DNA from: an uncultured Dehalococcoidia bacterium
Lineage (GTDB): Bacteria > Chloroflexota > Dehalococcoidia > Lucifugimonadales > JAAXIE01
Assembly (NCBI GenBank): GCA_951813255.1
Contig: OX638353.1
Span: 1,178,001-1,242,000 of the forward strand
Length of the DNA stretch: 64,000 nucleotides
Direction: 5' to 3'
Shown here: in pieces, positions 50,415-59,286 of the stretch
Position numbering within the stretch: position 1 is the first letter of the stretch
How the letters are laid out: the number at the start of each line of letters is the position of its first letter
Notes under the pieces: model-generated
Database searches by the model: none
What the model saw: the letters and a program-made list of their open reading frames with translations, nothing else
Told to the model about the DNA's origin: nothing
Program-made: the position numbers and the translations under genes

Positions 50415-51221
50415 TCAGGTGGTGGGCGCTGGCCTCCGCACCCGCAGCGAACTCCCCGAATCATTCAGAACCGTCGTCCCCGTGATGGTGCCCGAGAGCT
50501 CCTTGCAGGCTAGGAAGAGGTAGGAGCCAACCAGGTCGTCGGGGTAGAGGGCCCTCTGCATCGGCGCGTTGGCGCGGACGCGCTCCACGTTCTCCGGGCG
50601 GGAGGAGTGGGAGGAAAGGTGCTGGTCCAGCGTCTCCAAGCCCCGCAGGTCAGTGGCCACACCACCGGGGGCTACACCGTTGACACGAACATCGGGCGCA
50701 AGCTCGGACGCCAACTGGCGTATCATCCCCAGCACGGCGTGCTTGGACGCTGTGTACAGCACACCACCACCGCCCGAGTTGAAGCTGGCAACCGATGCGG
50801 TGAACACCATGCAGCCTTGGGTCTTGGCCAGCTCCTCGTGGGCCGCCTTGGCCCCGAACAGGATTCCCTTGGCATTGACCGCCATCTGCTCGTCGAAGGC
50901 GTCGCCTAGCTTGTCTTCCGGAAAGTCCGCAAGGGTGATGAACTGGTCGAAGATGCCAGCGTTGCCGACGAAGATGTCCAGTTGCCCGAAAACGCGAATC
51001 GCCTCGGCCACGGCGGCCTTGTTGTCCTCCAGCCGGGAGACATCGCCATGGAAGACCGCTACTTCTTCACCGAACTCACCGCGGAGCTGGTCCACGCGGT
51101 CAGCCATGCGTTCAACCACCACGGCGCGGGAGCCTTCCTCCACGAACCGTTGCAGCACGCCCTTGCCGATGCCTGAACCTGCTCCGGTGATCAGTGCAAC
51201 TCTTCCTTCGAGTACACCCAT
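50415..51221 (-). CDS. cis-2,3-dihydrodiol dehydrogenase-like SDR (BphB type)
   Basis: 268 aa SDR. TGAGSGIGKGV nucleotide loop, VGNAGIFD, catalytic S and YTASK, PGGVATDLRG. The order and residues LITGAGSGIGKGVLQRF, IFVGNAGIFDQFIT, GGGGVLYTASKHAVLGMIRQLASELAPDVRVNGVAPGG follow BphB/TodD-like cis-dihydrodiol dehydrogenases, which oxidise the cis-diol made by ring-hydroxylating dioxygenases to a catechol. This fits the Rieske genes on both sides, though they are not in one operon. GGAGG precedes the ATG. Exact diol unknown. Confidence 0.82.
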   Translation of the reverse strand: MGVLEGRVALITGAGSGIGKGVLQRFVEEGSRAVVVERMADRVDQLRGEFGEEVAVFHGDVSRLEDNKAAVAEAIRVFGQLDIFVGNAGIFDQFITLADFPEDKLGDAFDEQMAVNAKGILFGAKAAHEELAKTQGCMVFTASVASFNSGGGGVLYTASKHAVLGMIRQLASELAPDVRVNGVAPGGVATDLRGLETLDQHLSSHSSRPENVERVRANAPMQRALYPDDLVGSYLFLACKELSGTITGTTVLNDSGSSLRVRRPAPTT

Positions 51222-51287
51222 GCTAGTACCTCCATGGTCCTGATTGATGTCTTGCTGGAATCCGGATCACCGGGGTGGGGAGTGCGC

Positions 51288-52358
51288 CTACTTGAAGTAG
51301 GGGATGATGTACTTTCCGTACAGTTTGATGGAGTCCATGACCCTCGAGTGGGGCAGGTTGCCCATCTGCATGAAGCAGAGTATCTGGTCCACGCCCGCAG
51401 CCTCGTAGCCCTTGAGCACCTTTATGACAGTGTCGGGATCACCCATGGCGAAAGCGCCCGAGTCCAAGTGGTCTTGGGCTGTTTTCTGGGCCCGCTCATC
51501 GTGCACGGCATCCACCGCGAACTTGTACGAGTCCGGCACGTTCCGGCCCTGCCAAGGTCCGTACAACTCCAGTGCCTTGTGGACGAACCACGCTCCCTCG
51601 GGACCGGCCACACGCCTCGCCTCCTCGTTGTCCTCACCACAGTGAGTGACACACAGGGCAGCCACCTGGGGGTTGATGAACGCCCCCACGGGGTTGGCGT
51701 TCTTAAGCCCTTGGCGATACATGCCGACCCGCTCCTCCATCTGCTCGTAACCACCTAGGTTGAAGCAGAGCACGCCCAGCCCCATTTCCCCTGCCGACCG
51801 GAAGCTGTCAGGCTGACTGCACGCCACCCACATAGGTGGATGAGGTTTCTGCACCGGCTTGGGGATCACCGAGCGGGGCGGAATGCTGTAGTACTGGCCC
51901 TCATGGGAGAAGGGGTCCTCCGTCCACATACGCGGGATCATGCCAATGGCTTCCCGCCACTGCCCCCTGGTGTCCTCGGGGTCCACTTCGAAGCCATCCA
52001 TCTCTATGAGAGTCGTGGAGCGTCCTGTGCCCAGGTCCATGCGCCCGTCGCTCACAATATCGAGGACCGCTGCCCGCTCTGCCACACGCACAGGGTGGTT
52101 GTATCGCCCCGGCAGCAGGGCAACCGCGTGTCCGATACGCATCCGCTTGGTACGCTGGGAGATGGCTCCGTACAACACCTCCGGCGCTGAACAGTGGGAG
52201 AACTCCCGCAGGAAATGGTGCTCAACGGTCCAGAAGTAATCGAAGCCCACCTCGTCGGCCAGCTCAGCTTGCGCCAGCACTTGGTGATATCGCTCGTACT
52301 CAATGCCCGGATAGTGGGGCTCCGGTATCTGAATCTCGTACATCATGCCGAACTTCAT
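51288..52358 (-). CDS. LLM-class flavin-dependent oxidoreductase
   Basis: 356 aa luciferase-like monooxygenase: FGMMYEIQIPEP, ADEVGFDYFWTVEHHFLREFSHCSAPEVLYGAISQRTKRMRIGHAVALLPGRYNHPVRVAERAAVLDIVSDGRMDLGTGRST, and C-terminal MGDPDTVIKVLKGYEAAGVDQI. GGAGG lies 8 nt before the ATG. It lies 66 bp upstream of the SDR start on the same strand, so the two may be cotranscribed and act in one oxidative pathway. The next LLM gene (52579-53805) is divergent from it and of a different subgroup. Confidence 0.9.
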   Translation of the reverse strand: MKFGMMYEIQIPEPHYPGIEYERYHQVLAQAELADEVGFDYFWTVEHHFLREFSHCSAPEVLYGAISQRTKRMRIGHAVALLPGRYNHPVRVAERAAVLDIVSDGRMDLGTGRSTTLIEMDGFEVDPEDTRGQWREAIGMIPRMWTEDPFSHEGQYYSIPPRSVIPKPVQKPHPPMWVACSQPDSFRSAGEMGLGVLCFNLGGYEQMEERVGMYRQGLKNANPVGAFINPQVAALCVTHCGEDNEEARRVAGPEGAWFVHKALELYGPWQGRNVPDSYKFAVDAVHDERAQKTAQDHLDSGAFAMGDPDTVIKVLKGYEAAGVDQILCFMQMGNLPHSRVMDSIKLYGKYIIPYFK

Positions 52359-52578
52359 GGTGATGCCTCCGGCTATGAGTGTGGGCTTACGTGGATATGG
52401 GGCTGACCCCCGTAAAATAACCCATTTAGCCTAGTATGGGTAGGGCCAACCTGCTGGGCAATCCCGTCCATATTGGGGTGCATTGGGGGCGACCAGTGCC
52501 GCGTTGACGGCCGCCAGTGATTGGAGTAGGTTACGCAAAACTCCCGCCTTGGTGGATAACGGTCAGGAGGTCTGAGTC

Positions 52579-53805
52579 ATGTTCATTATGCGTTTCACCG
52601 AACGGGCCTACACCAACTACACCGAGGAGGACGTCAAGAACAGCCCCAACAGCGCCTCCCGAGTAACCTTCTCCAACACCCACTTCAACCCCAGCATAGG
52701 CTCGCAGATCTATAACGAGCACCTCGACGAATGGGAGTTCTGCGAAGACATCGGCTTCGACGGCCTGATGCTAAACGAGCACCACAACACCCCGACATGT
52801 CTTGGCGCTGCCATGAACCTCGAAGCCGCCATCCTTGCTCGCATCACCAAGGACCCCAAGATTGTGCTGATGGGCAACATCCTGCCCATCCACGAGAACC
52901 CCGTGCGGTTGGCCGAGGAACTGGCGGAAATCGACATGATTTCGGGTGGCCGGCTGGTATCCGGCTTCGTCCGGGGTGTTGGCACCGAGACTTGGGCCAC
53001 CAACATCAATCCCGTTCACAACCGGGAGCGGTTCGAGGAGGCCCACGACCTCATCCTGAAGATTTGGACCACCCCAGGCCCCTTCCGCTGGGAGGGCAAG
53101 CACTACCAGTTCCGCGTGGTCAACCCCTTCCAGCGCCCATTGCAAGAGCCTCACCCGCCAGTATGGGCCCCCGGCACCGGCAGCGAGGACACGGTGCTGT
53201 GGTGCGCCGAGCGCCACTACCCCTACTTCTACCTAGGCCTCGTTCCCTCGTCTTTCGCCAAAATGCAGGAAATATACAAGGATGCAGCCCGCGACCAAGG
53301 CTATGAGGCTGGCCCTGAGCACTTCGGTTACATGCTGCCAGTGTTCGTGCAGGACACCGACGAGCAGGCCAAGGAGAATGGCCGAGGCTTCCTGGAAGCC
53401 TTGGTGGGCGTTGGGCGTGTGCCCCTGCCCAAGGAGTACCAAGCGCCTCCCGGATACATGACCTTCCGCAAGGCCGCTGAAGGCGTCGACTCACGGGCCG
53501 CTGCGGTGCGGGCCGCTCGTGGTGGCGACCTGCTGCGCTACGGCCCCATCAGCGACGAAGACTACCAAGCCATGATCGACGACAACCGCTTGGTCATGGG
53601 CAGCCCCGAAACGGTCATTCGCAAGATGCGTGAGGTGCTGAGCGAGGTGCAACCGGGCGTCCTCTGCATGTGGACCAACGACGGCTCCATCACCCACGAC
53701 AACGCCATGCGCTGCCTGCAACTAATCGATCAAGAGGTCCTGCCAGCCACCCGCGAAATAGCCAAAGAGTTCGAGCTGGCCAGCCCCTTCGAGCGCGCGC
53801 CGTAG
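52579..53805 (+). CDS. LLM-class flavin-dependent oxidoreductase
   Basis: 408 aa. Typical blocks: WEFCEDIGFDGLMLNEHHNTPTCLGAAMNLEAAILARITKDPKIVLMGNILPIHENPVRLAEELAEIDMISGGRLVSGFVRGVGTE, and C-terminal MGSPETVIRKMREVLSEV. AGGAGG lies 9 nt before the ATG. Longer than the other three LLM enzymes because of an extra middle segment before and after HFGYMLPVFVQDTDEQAKENG. Divergent from 51288-52358 across a 220-bp intergenic region. Confidence 0.9.
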   Translation: MFIMRFTERAYTNYTEEDVKNSPNSASRVTFSNTHFNPSIGSQIYNEHLDEWEFCEDIGFDGLMLNEHHNTPTCLGAAMNLEAAILARITKDPKIVLMGNILPIHENPVRLAEELAEIDMISGGRLVSGFVRGVGTETWATNINPVHNRERFEEAHDLILKIWTTPGPFRWEGKHYQFRVVNPFQRPLQEPHPPVWAPGTGSEDTVLWCAERHYPYFYLGLVPSSFAKMQEIYKDAARDQGYEAGPEHFGYMLPVFVQDTDEQAKENGRGFLEALVGVGRVPLPKEYQAPPGYMTFRKAAEGVDSRAAAVRAARGGDLLRYGPISDEDYQAMIDDNRLVMGSPETVIRKMREVLSEVQPGVLCMWTNDGSITHDNAMRCLQLIDQEVLPATREIAKEFELASPFERAP

Positions 53806-54064
53806 GGTACTGGCCTCCAAACCAAGCTCACTGCTGGACGCTCGCGATTGAAATTGCTGGGGAGTCACCTTGGCGGTCTCGGCAGGCATGCGATGGCCGG
53901 AGAGAATCTTATTGCCACCGCGTTTATCGGGGGGCACGCAGAGGGTCCGGCTCATCAAGAATGTGGCGGTGGTAGGGCTTGCTCATTGCTAGCCCTTCTC
54001 GCCTACTCGCACGGTCTAAGCTTTCTCGCTTGAAGTCAGCTGCACACCGCGAGCGGGTCCGAAT

Positions 54065-54106
54065 CTATAGACATCTTGACATCATTTATTACAGACATCA
54101 TGATGT
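54065..54106 (+). promoter_or_regulatory. vapBC promoter and operator
   Basis: TTGACA (54076-54081), 17-bp spacer, CATGAT (54099-54104). GACATCAT occurs twice (54078-54085, 54094-54101) and ACATCATGATGT (54095-54106) is a perfect palindrome, as expected for VapB autoregulation. The predicted start falls on the ATG at 54111, so the mRNA is likely leaderless. The rest of 53806-54110 holds no gene. Confidence 0.6.
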
Positions 54107-54110
54107 ATAG

Positions 54111-54371
54111 ATGAGAACCACACTCACCCTCGACGACGACGTAGCCAACTACCTCAAGGAGCAGTGCCGCCTGCTGGACCGGCCCTTCAAGCAGGTGGTG
54201 AACGATACTCTGCGCCGGGGCATGTCGCCTGCCGGGACGGGCGAGCGCCCTAAGTTCAAGGTCAAGCCCTTCAGCAGCGGCTTCAATCCTGGCGTAGACC
54301 CCACCAAGCTCAATCAGCTTTACGACCAGCTTGAGGTCGAAGAGTTCTTGCGAAAGAACCCCGATTGGTGA
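54111..54371 (+). CDS. vapB: VapB-type antitoxin
   Basis: 86 aa. RHH N-terminus MRTTLTLDDDVANYLKEQCRLLDRPFKQVVNDTLRRGM and a C-terminal toxin-binding tail (GFNPGVDPTKLNQLYDQLEVEEFL). Its last codons overlap the PIN-domain toxin start (GTGA). The ribosome site is absent, consistent with a leaderless transcript. Confidence 0.85.
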   Translation: MRTTLTLDDDVANYLKEQCRLLDRPFKQVVNDTLRRGMSPAGTGERPKFKVKPFSSGFNPGVDPTKLNQLYDQLEVEEFLRKNPDW

Positions 54372-54793
54372 TCCCCGACATCAACCTGCTTGTTTATGCC
54401 TACGACCAAGACTCCCCATTTCATGACGATTCGCGCCGCTGGTGGGAAGGCTTGATGAACGGCTTGGAGAGAGTCGGGCTTCCTTGGGTTGTTGCCACGG
54501 GCTTCATCAGAGTGATAACCAGCGCCAGACCATTACGTCGACCGCCGCCCGTCGGCATCGCCGTCGAAATCGTACAGGAGTGGTTCCGGTTTCCTCATAT
54601 CGTGGCCATCAACCCCGGTGCTGCCCACCTTACTCTCCTTCAACAGAACCTCACCGCAGCAGGCGTCGGAGGGAACTTGGTGACCGACGCCCACATCGCC
54701 GCCCTTGCCATCGAATATCAAGCCGAGGTCCATTCCAACGACCTCGACTTTGGGCGTTTCCCCGGCCTCCGCTGGCGCAACCCACTCCGTTAA
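54368..54793 (+). CDS. vapC: VapC-type PIN-domain ribonuclease toxin
   Basis: 141 aa PIN domain. Acidic residues at PDINLLVYAYD (first Asp), LVTDAHIAALA (third Asp) and NDLDFGRF (fourth). VapC toxins cleave tRNA or rRNA. The GTG at 54368 overlaps the antitoxin stop. Confidence 0.87.
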   Translation: MIPDINLLVYAYDQDSPFHDDSRRWWEGLMNGLERVGLPWVVATGFIRVITSARPLRRPPPVGIAVEIVQEWFRFPHIVAINPGAAHLTLLQQNLTAAGVGGNLVTDAHIAALAIEYQAEVHSNDLDFGRFPGLRWRNPLR

Positions 54794-54930
54794 GCGTCCC
54801 CCCATAGGTATCGAAGCTTCGTTCCCATCCACACCAACCTTGAACGGAATCCGCCCGCAGGTTACAATAACCGCCGATTAGCCGCAGCCGCTGCCTACGA
54901 GAGGCGTCCTGCACCACAGGAGTTACGAAT

Positions 54931-55395
54931 ATGGCCGACCGTCTTACCTTGGATGAAGCGCGCACCCTCATTGACCGCGCCGTGGAGAAGGGCACTGAGG
55001 TGGGCTACAACTCCTGTTGGGCCATCACAGACGAGGGCGGTAACGTCCTCTCCATCTCCCGGATGGACGGCGCCCCCGCAGCAGCCGTGCCCACAGCCCG
55101 CGCCAAGGCTTACCTGGCAGCCGTAATGAAGGGCCCCACCGGCGGCTTCTCCGAGCGGATGCACCGCGTCCCCGAGCGATGGTCGGCATACCAGCAGTTC
55201 CTGCCTCAGCCAGGATTCCCCGGCCCGGGTGGGATGCCCATCCACAAGGACGGCGAGGTGGTGGGAGGCTTCTCCAGCAGCCTGTCGGTGCGCGTGGCCG
55301 ACAAGGAAGTGCCCACCGAAGACGGGCAGGATGTCAACCTGGAGGACTACGTCACCTGCTACGCTCTCGACATACCCTACAAGACCCAGCACTAG
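54931..55395 (+). CDS. HbpS/GlcG-like heme-binding family protein
   Basis: 154 aa, DUF336-type fold (GlcG/HbpS/PduO C-terminal): LTLDEARTLIDRAVEKGTEVGYNSCWAITDEGGNVLSISRMDGAP, GGMPIHKDGEVVGGFSSS. Such proteins bind heme or corrinoid-like ligands or act as accessory subunits. The C-terminal third differs from canonical HbpS in having a YVTCYALDIPYKTQH tail. GGAGTT precedes the ATG. Adjacent paralogue follows after 78 bp. Confidence 0.8.
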   Translation: MADRLTLDEARTLIDRAVEKGTEVGYNSCWAITDEGGNVLSISRMDGAPAAAVPTARAKAYLAAVMKGPTGGFSERMHRVPERWSAYQQFLPQPGFPGPGGMPIHKDGEVVGGFSSSLSVRVADKEVPTEDGQDVNLEDYVTCYALDIPYKTQH

Positions 55396-55473
55396 GCAAG
55401 CGGAGACCAGAAGCTACCCAAGAACTAATAGAGACGAGCGCGGGCGACCGTGCCCGCCAGAGGTTGTGCAGAT

Positions 55474-55863
55474 ATGCCGATGACGTTGGCAGAGGCTCGA
55501 GGACACGCAGACAAGGCGATCGCCAAGGCCCGTGAGATGGGAGTCCAGATATCCTTGGCAGTCGTGGATGAGTTTGGCCAGTTGGTCCAGATGGACCGCA
55601 TGGACGGCGCATCGCTTATGTCGCCTGACATTGCCGAGGCCAAAGCTGTCACCGCCCTCAACTTCCGCCGGCCCACAAGCGCCGTAGCCCAGCAGGTCAA
55701 CCCCGACATCCTGCGCAGCATCCAAGCCTCAGTCCATTTCAACATCCTAGCCGCAGCAGGCGGCGTCCCCATTTACAGGGACGGCGACCTCGCCGGGGCC
55801 ATCGGCGTCAGTGGCGCCACCGGCGAGCAGGACGAGGAAGTCGCAAGCGCAGGCGCGGACTAG
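55474..55863 (+). CDS. HbpS/GlcG-like heme-binding family protein, second copy
   Basis: 129 aa, same family: MTLAEARGHADKAIAKAREMGVQISLAVVDEFGQLVQMDRMDGA, GGVPIYRDGDLAGAIGVSGATGEQDEEVA, closer to typical HbpS/GlcG than the first copy. Start at MPMTLAEA (55474), the family start; an earlier ATG at 55450 adds eight residues. Tandem pair with 54931-55395 suggests a heteromer or a duplication. Confidence 0.8.
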   Translation: MPMTLAEARGHADKAIAKAREMGVQISLAVVDEFGQLVQMDRMDGASLMSPDIAEAKAVTALNFRRPTSAVAQQVNPDILRSIQASVHFNILAAAGGVPIYRDGDLAGAIGVSGATGEQDEEVASAGAD

Positions 55864-55890
55864 AGTTCCACATCCAAGCAACAGTGGGAT

Positions 55891-56754
55891 CTACAAAGCC
55901 TGAAACCAGCTAGCATCCACCGTTACGTCTTCAACCATCTGTACGTCGACGCCCAGACGAAACTCTTTTAGTTTATTCAACAATAAATCGCCATCGATTA
56001 GGTCGATAGGTGGAACCCCATCCCTAGTGGCTTCTTTGTGCGCATCTGCGGTGAAGCCGCTTGTTGTCAGTATCATGCCACGATCTGCTCGACCTTGCAT
56101 GGACCCGCGCAGTTCCCTCACCACTGCTGGGCCGACATTGCTGCTATATCGCTTACACTGGAAAATCACTGGAAAGCTTATCAGACCCCCGAATCGGATT
56201 ATTCCTTTCCCATCAATCCCACCATCTCCGGACTTCCCTGTGACCTCGACCTCGATAAAGCCGCTCTCCCTTAACACCCTTTGACACAGACGCTCAAAAG
56301 CATCGGGAGGCATCTCACGGAGCACTTCCGCCAATGTCTCTCGCCACGAGTCGGTGTCAGATGACTCGCCTTCTTCCATGTCACCTATGTCTTGGCCACT
56401 TCCAGCATTCCCTTTGGTACGCACTCCTCGGACATATCTCACGACGTCGGTAGGATCAACCGAGTTGGTTCCCAAACCGGTTGACGTGAACGTCCATACT
56501 CCTCGAGTTGAGTTGTCTATTAGTCCGTATTGCTTGAGGTAATTCCTAGCCCAATACAAGCGATACTCTAACTCAGTAATTCGACCATTCCCGTGGGGCC
56601 ATTGGACGCAAGAATCCGAGAGATTCATATCTTGAGCGACACGCTGGGCAATTTCTTGAACTCTTGCGCTCCCCCCCAAGGCACGAATCGCATACAGTGT
56701 TGGATTGAATAACTCCTCTCGGCCCGGAACTTGATTCGCCCCGACCTCGCTCAA
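55891..56754 (-). CDS. mrr: Mrr-type restriction endonuclease
   Basis: 287 aa. N-terminal winged-helix Mrr_N domain (about 15-100), an acidic linker (DMEEGESSDTDSW), and a PD-(D/E)xK domain with GDGGIDGKG and FQCKRY (QxK), then GMILTTSGFTADAHKEA typical of Mrr. Mrr cuts DNA with foreign methylation (type IV restriction), so it is a defence gene. A TTG start has GGAGG 7 nt upstream. Third codon positions are richer in A/T than in the surrounding genes, hinting at transfer. Confidence 0.9.
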   Translation of the reverse strand: MSEVGANQVPGREELFNPTLYAIRALGGSARVQEIAQRVAQDMNLSDSCVQWPHGNGRITELEYRLYWARNYLKQYGLIDNSTRGVWTFTSTGLGTNSVDPTDVVRYVRGVRTKGNAGSGQDIGDMEEGESSDTDSWRETLAEVLREMPPDAFERLCQRVLRESGFIEVEVTGKSGDGGIDGKGIIRFGGLISFPVIFQCKRYSSNVGPAVVRELRGSMQGRADRGMILTTSGFTADAHKEATRDGVPPIDLIDGDLLLNKLKEFRLGVDVQMVEDVTVDASWFQAL

Positions 56755-56817
56755 GAGAAAACCTCCTCTAGCTAAAGCCTTCTTGACGGACTGAAACCAT
56801 TAAAGCATTAGGCCCAC

Positions 56818-58020
56818 CTACCAGGGTTTGCTACTAAGCCTCAAGTAACGCGCAGCGTTCTCCCACATCATCTTATCCAGCACCTTCTTGCCCAGGATGC
56901 CCTCCCAGCCGATGGCCATATCGGTGTGGTCAGGGTAGATGGTCTCCGGATGAGGGTAGTCCGATTCGTACATCAGCACATGGTCGCCCAGAATATCGGC
57001 TACTGCCTTGGTCATCTCGGCGCCCTCGAACAGGTCGACGCTGCAGAAGACCCTCCCCTGCTCGGTGTACTCCATGGGGCTGTACTTCACCTCGGGCGAC
57101 ACGGACCCTCGCACATAGTCGATCTGCCGGGTGAGGCGCAGCAGCCACTGGGGCAGCCAGCCGTGACCACACTCCATCGTCCCGATGCGCAGGTTGGGGT
57201 AACGGTCCAGCATACCCCCCATCAGCATGAAGGACATGAACCGCTGTCCGCCCCATGTCTGCCCAGCGCAACGCCCCATCGCAGGGTTGTCCCAGATATC
57301 TCTGTATCCAGGGAAGTAGGGTGGCTCAATATGAAAGCCGTGGTACATGATGGGGAAGTTGCCCTCGTTGGACGCCTTCCAGATGGGCTCAAGGTCAGGG
57401 TCATCAATGGGCATATCCGTCGGCAGCAGGGGCCACACGGCAGCAGCCCAGTCCTGGTTGACGTGGTCGCGAATCACCTGGGCCGACCATTCCGGGTCAC
57501 GCCCCGGCACCAGCACCATGCTCTTCAGGCGCCGGCTATCAGCCGAGCAGTAGTCAGCCATGTACTGGTGGTACGCCCGGTAGAGACCCTTCTCCAGCCC
57601 TAAGTCCATGGCAGGAGCGCCATAAGCCCACGGGCCGGGGATGATGAAGTCGATATCCCGTCCCTCGACATCCATGTCCTTCAAACGGCCTGTGGGGTTG
57701 TCTTCCGCGGCGCCGATGGCAATGGGCAACCGGTTGGCCATTTGAGTGCGTCCCGCTAGGTTGTGCGTGCCACTGGTGTCGGTGCCCGTGGGAGGCTTCT
57801 CACCCGCTACCCGCTGGTAACGCACCGGAGCGATGGAGATAACCGATATCTCCTCCCTATCCTCCGCATCTCCCTGCCCTGGCCGCGGTGTCACCACACG
57901 CAGGTACGGCTTCAGGTCGTTCATGCGGTTCCGCATATCCTGGTCAGCATGGTCCAGCAAAACTTCAACGCACGGGTTGACATGGGTATCGATATCAATG
58001 ACCCGGTATCCTTGTCTCAC
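56818..58020 (-). CDS. amidohydrolase family protein
   Basis: 400 aa, third amidohydrolase_2-type enzyme: N-terminal IDIDTHVNP metal motif, IMYHGFHIEPPYFPG with the metal His, FEGAEMTKAV and YESDYPHPE with the C-terminal Asp. It is longer than the other two by an insert near residues 40-110 (PRPGQGDAEDREEIS). GTG start follows GGGGG. Likely a decarboxylase/hydrolase; substrate unknown. Confidence 0.87.
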   Translation of the reverse strand: MRQGYRVIDIDTHVNPCVEVLLDHADQDMRNRMNDLKPYLRVVTPRPGQGDAEDREEISVISIAPVRYQRVAGEKPPTGTDTSGTHNLAGRTQMANRLPIAIGAAEDNPTGRLKDMDVEGRDIDFIIPGPWAYGAPAMDLGLEKGLYRAYHQYMADYCSADSRRLKSMVLVPGRDPEWSAQVIRDHVNQDWAAAVWPLLPTDMPIDDPDLEPIWKASNEGNFPIMYHGFHIEPPYFPGYRDIWDNPAMGRCAGQTWGGQRFMSFMLMGGMLDRYPNLRIGTMECGHGWLPQWLLRLTRQIDYVRGSVSPEVKYSPMEYTEQGRVFCSVDLFEGAEMTKAVADILGDHVLMYESDYPHPETIYPDHTDMAIGWEGILGKKVLDKMMWENAARYLRLSSKPW

Positions 58021-58198
58021 AGGAACCCCCTTAACCGCTTAATGGCCCGGCGCGTATATCCAAGCCAAGTTGTGGGCGATTGTAGTGGCGCAATGGAAAT
58101 GGGGTCAACCAAACCTTCAGTGCCGCACCTCGCCCACGACATGCTTGACTTGGCAACTGCTCCGCGCCGACGTATAACTAACCAGAGGCTGGATAAGA

Positions 58199-58417
58199 AT
58201 GAGCGACGACCAGAAGAAAGACCATTTCGACCAGCACCGCGACGCCGAGGGACGGGTGCTACGGCGCTGGGGCCACTTGGACGTGACTGACGAACAGCGC
58301 GATGCCGTGCAACAGCGGATGGAGGCGTGGCGCGTGTTCAACGAGACAGGCGACAGCAGCCTGCTGCTCAAGCTGGGCATCCTTCCGCCGCCTGCAGGTC
58401 AAAGGCCAAGCGAATAA
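58199..58417 (+). CDS. hypothetical small protein
   Basis: 72 aa, very charged (KKDHFDQHRDAEGRVLRRWG) and helical, ending GILPPPAGQRPSE. No known domain. No clear ribosome site. A frame on the opposite strand overlaps it, so coding is only moderately supported. Confidence 0.4.
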   Translation: MSDDQKKDHFDQHRDAEGRVLRRWGHLDVTDEQRDAVQQRMEAWRVFNETGDSSLLLKLGILPPPAGQRPSE

Positions 58418-58486
58418 GACTCGGCCGACGGCTGTGGGCCAGATCAAACGCGGGTCAGGCCAGCGGTGGGCCAGATCGGCGGTAGG

Positions 58487-58771
58487 CTAGATCAGCGGTG
58501 CCGTAGACCAGGCGTCCTCAGGTGCCCCGTCATGCAGGTCCGGGTCCAGCCAGCGGGCGTAAGCGCTATGAGGCGCCCGGGTGAGGGCCTCCAGCTCCAG
58601 CGGGTCCAGGTAGACTTCCCGCCCCGTTTGCACGTCCCGAATGAGCAGGCGGCTTCCATTAGCCGTGTCGTCCCGCGCCACCTCTATGGTGGCGAACTCA
58701 TTTTTCAGGACCACCCGTTCCTGCTCCATGCTTCCACCTGCAGGCCCTTCGCTCATGGGCCCTTCATTCAT
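58487..58771 (-). CDS. small protein in the dioxygenase operon
   Basis: 94 aa, unrecognised. EQERVVLKNEFATIEVARDDTANGSRLLIRDVQTGREVYLDPLELEALTRAPHS reads like a short beta-rich protein. Its ATG overlaps the beta-subunit stop (ATGA), so it is translated with the dioxygenase subunits; a role in assembly or cofactor supply is inferred from position alone. Confidence 0.65.
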   Translation of the reverse strand: MNEGPMSEGPAGGSMEQERVVLKNEFATIEVARDDTANGSRLLIRDVQTGREVYLDPLELEALTRAPHSAYARWLDPDLHDGAPEDAWSTAPLI

Positions 58772-59283
58772 AGGATGAACGTGAGGTTGTACAAGGGCAT
58801 GTCGCGGTCTATCAGCAGGACCTTCTTGAGCGCAATGCGCCAGCCGCCGTCTTGGGACACCAAGCGGTAGAAACAGCGCCCCGCCAGCGCCCGCTGGTTA
58901 CCAAGCCCCTTCTGGATAGCCTGGTGGTCCCCCGGACGCAACTCCATGATGAGAACATTGCACCGCAGGTGCGCCTCGCCATCAGGAGCAGCCTCCACCT
59001 CTACATTCGACAGGTAGTGAATGGTCCTCGAGGCAGGCAACTGGGAATATCGGGCCCCCTGCCTTAGCTGGTGCACCCGCTTCTCCCGTTGCAGGGGATC
59101 GTCATAAATCACGGAAGCCTGACGCTCAGGATCGTCTTCCTCGTCAATGGGCAGCCAGTAAGTCCCGTCCCCGGTGAAGAGTGCCAGCCACTCTTCCAGC
59201 CGGTCCTCATCCAGTAGACGGGCCTCCATATAAAGGAAGTCCTCGGCCTCCTGACGCGTCATGTTGCGGGTGAGAGTGGCCAT
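58768..59283 (-). CDS. ring-hydroxylating dioxygenase, beta subunit
   Basis: 171 aa NTF2-like small subunit: RQEAEDFLYMEARLLDEDRLEEWLALFTGDGTYWLPIDEEDDPERQ, HYLSNVEVEAAPDGEAHLRCNVLIMELRPGD, ALKKVLLIDRDMPLYN. It sits 3 bp after its alpha gene and overlaps the next small gene. More like the benzoate/anthranilate small subunits than 46642-47184. Confidence 0.9.
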   Translation of the reverse strand: MATLTRNMTRQEAEDFLYMEARLLDEDRLEEWLALFTGDGTYWLPIDEEDDPERQASVIYDDPLQREKRVHQLRQGARYSQLPASRTIHYLSNVEVEAAPDGEAHLRCNVLIMELRPGDHQAIQKGLGNQRALAGRCFYRLVSQDGGWRIALKKVLLIDRDMPLYNLTFIL

Positions 59284-59286
59284 GGA

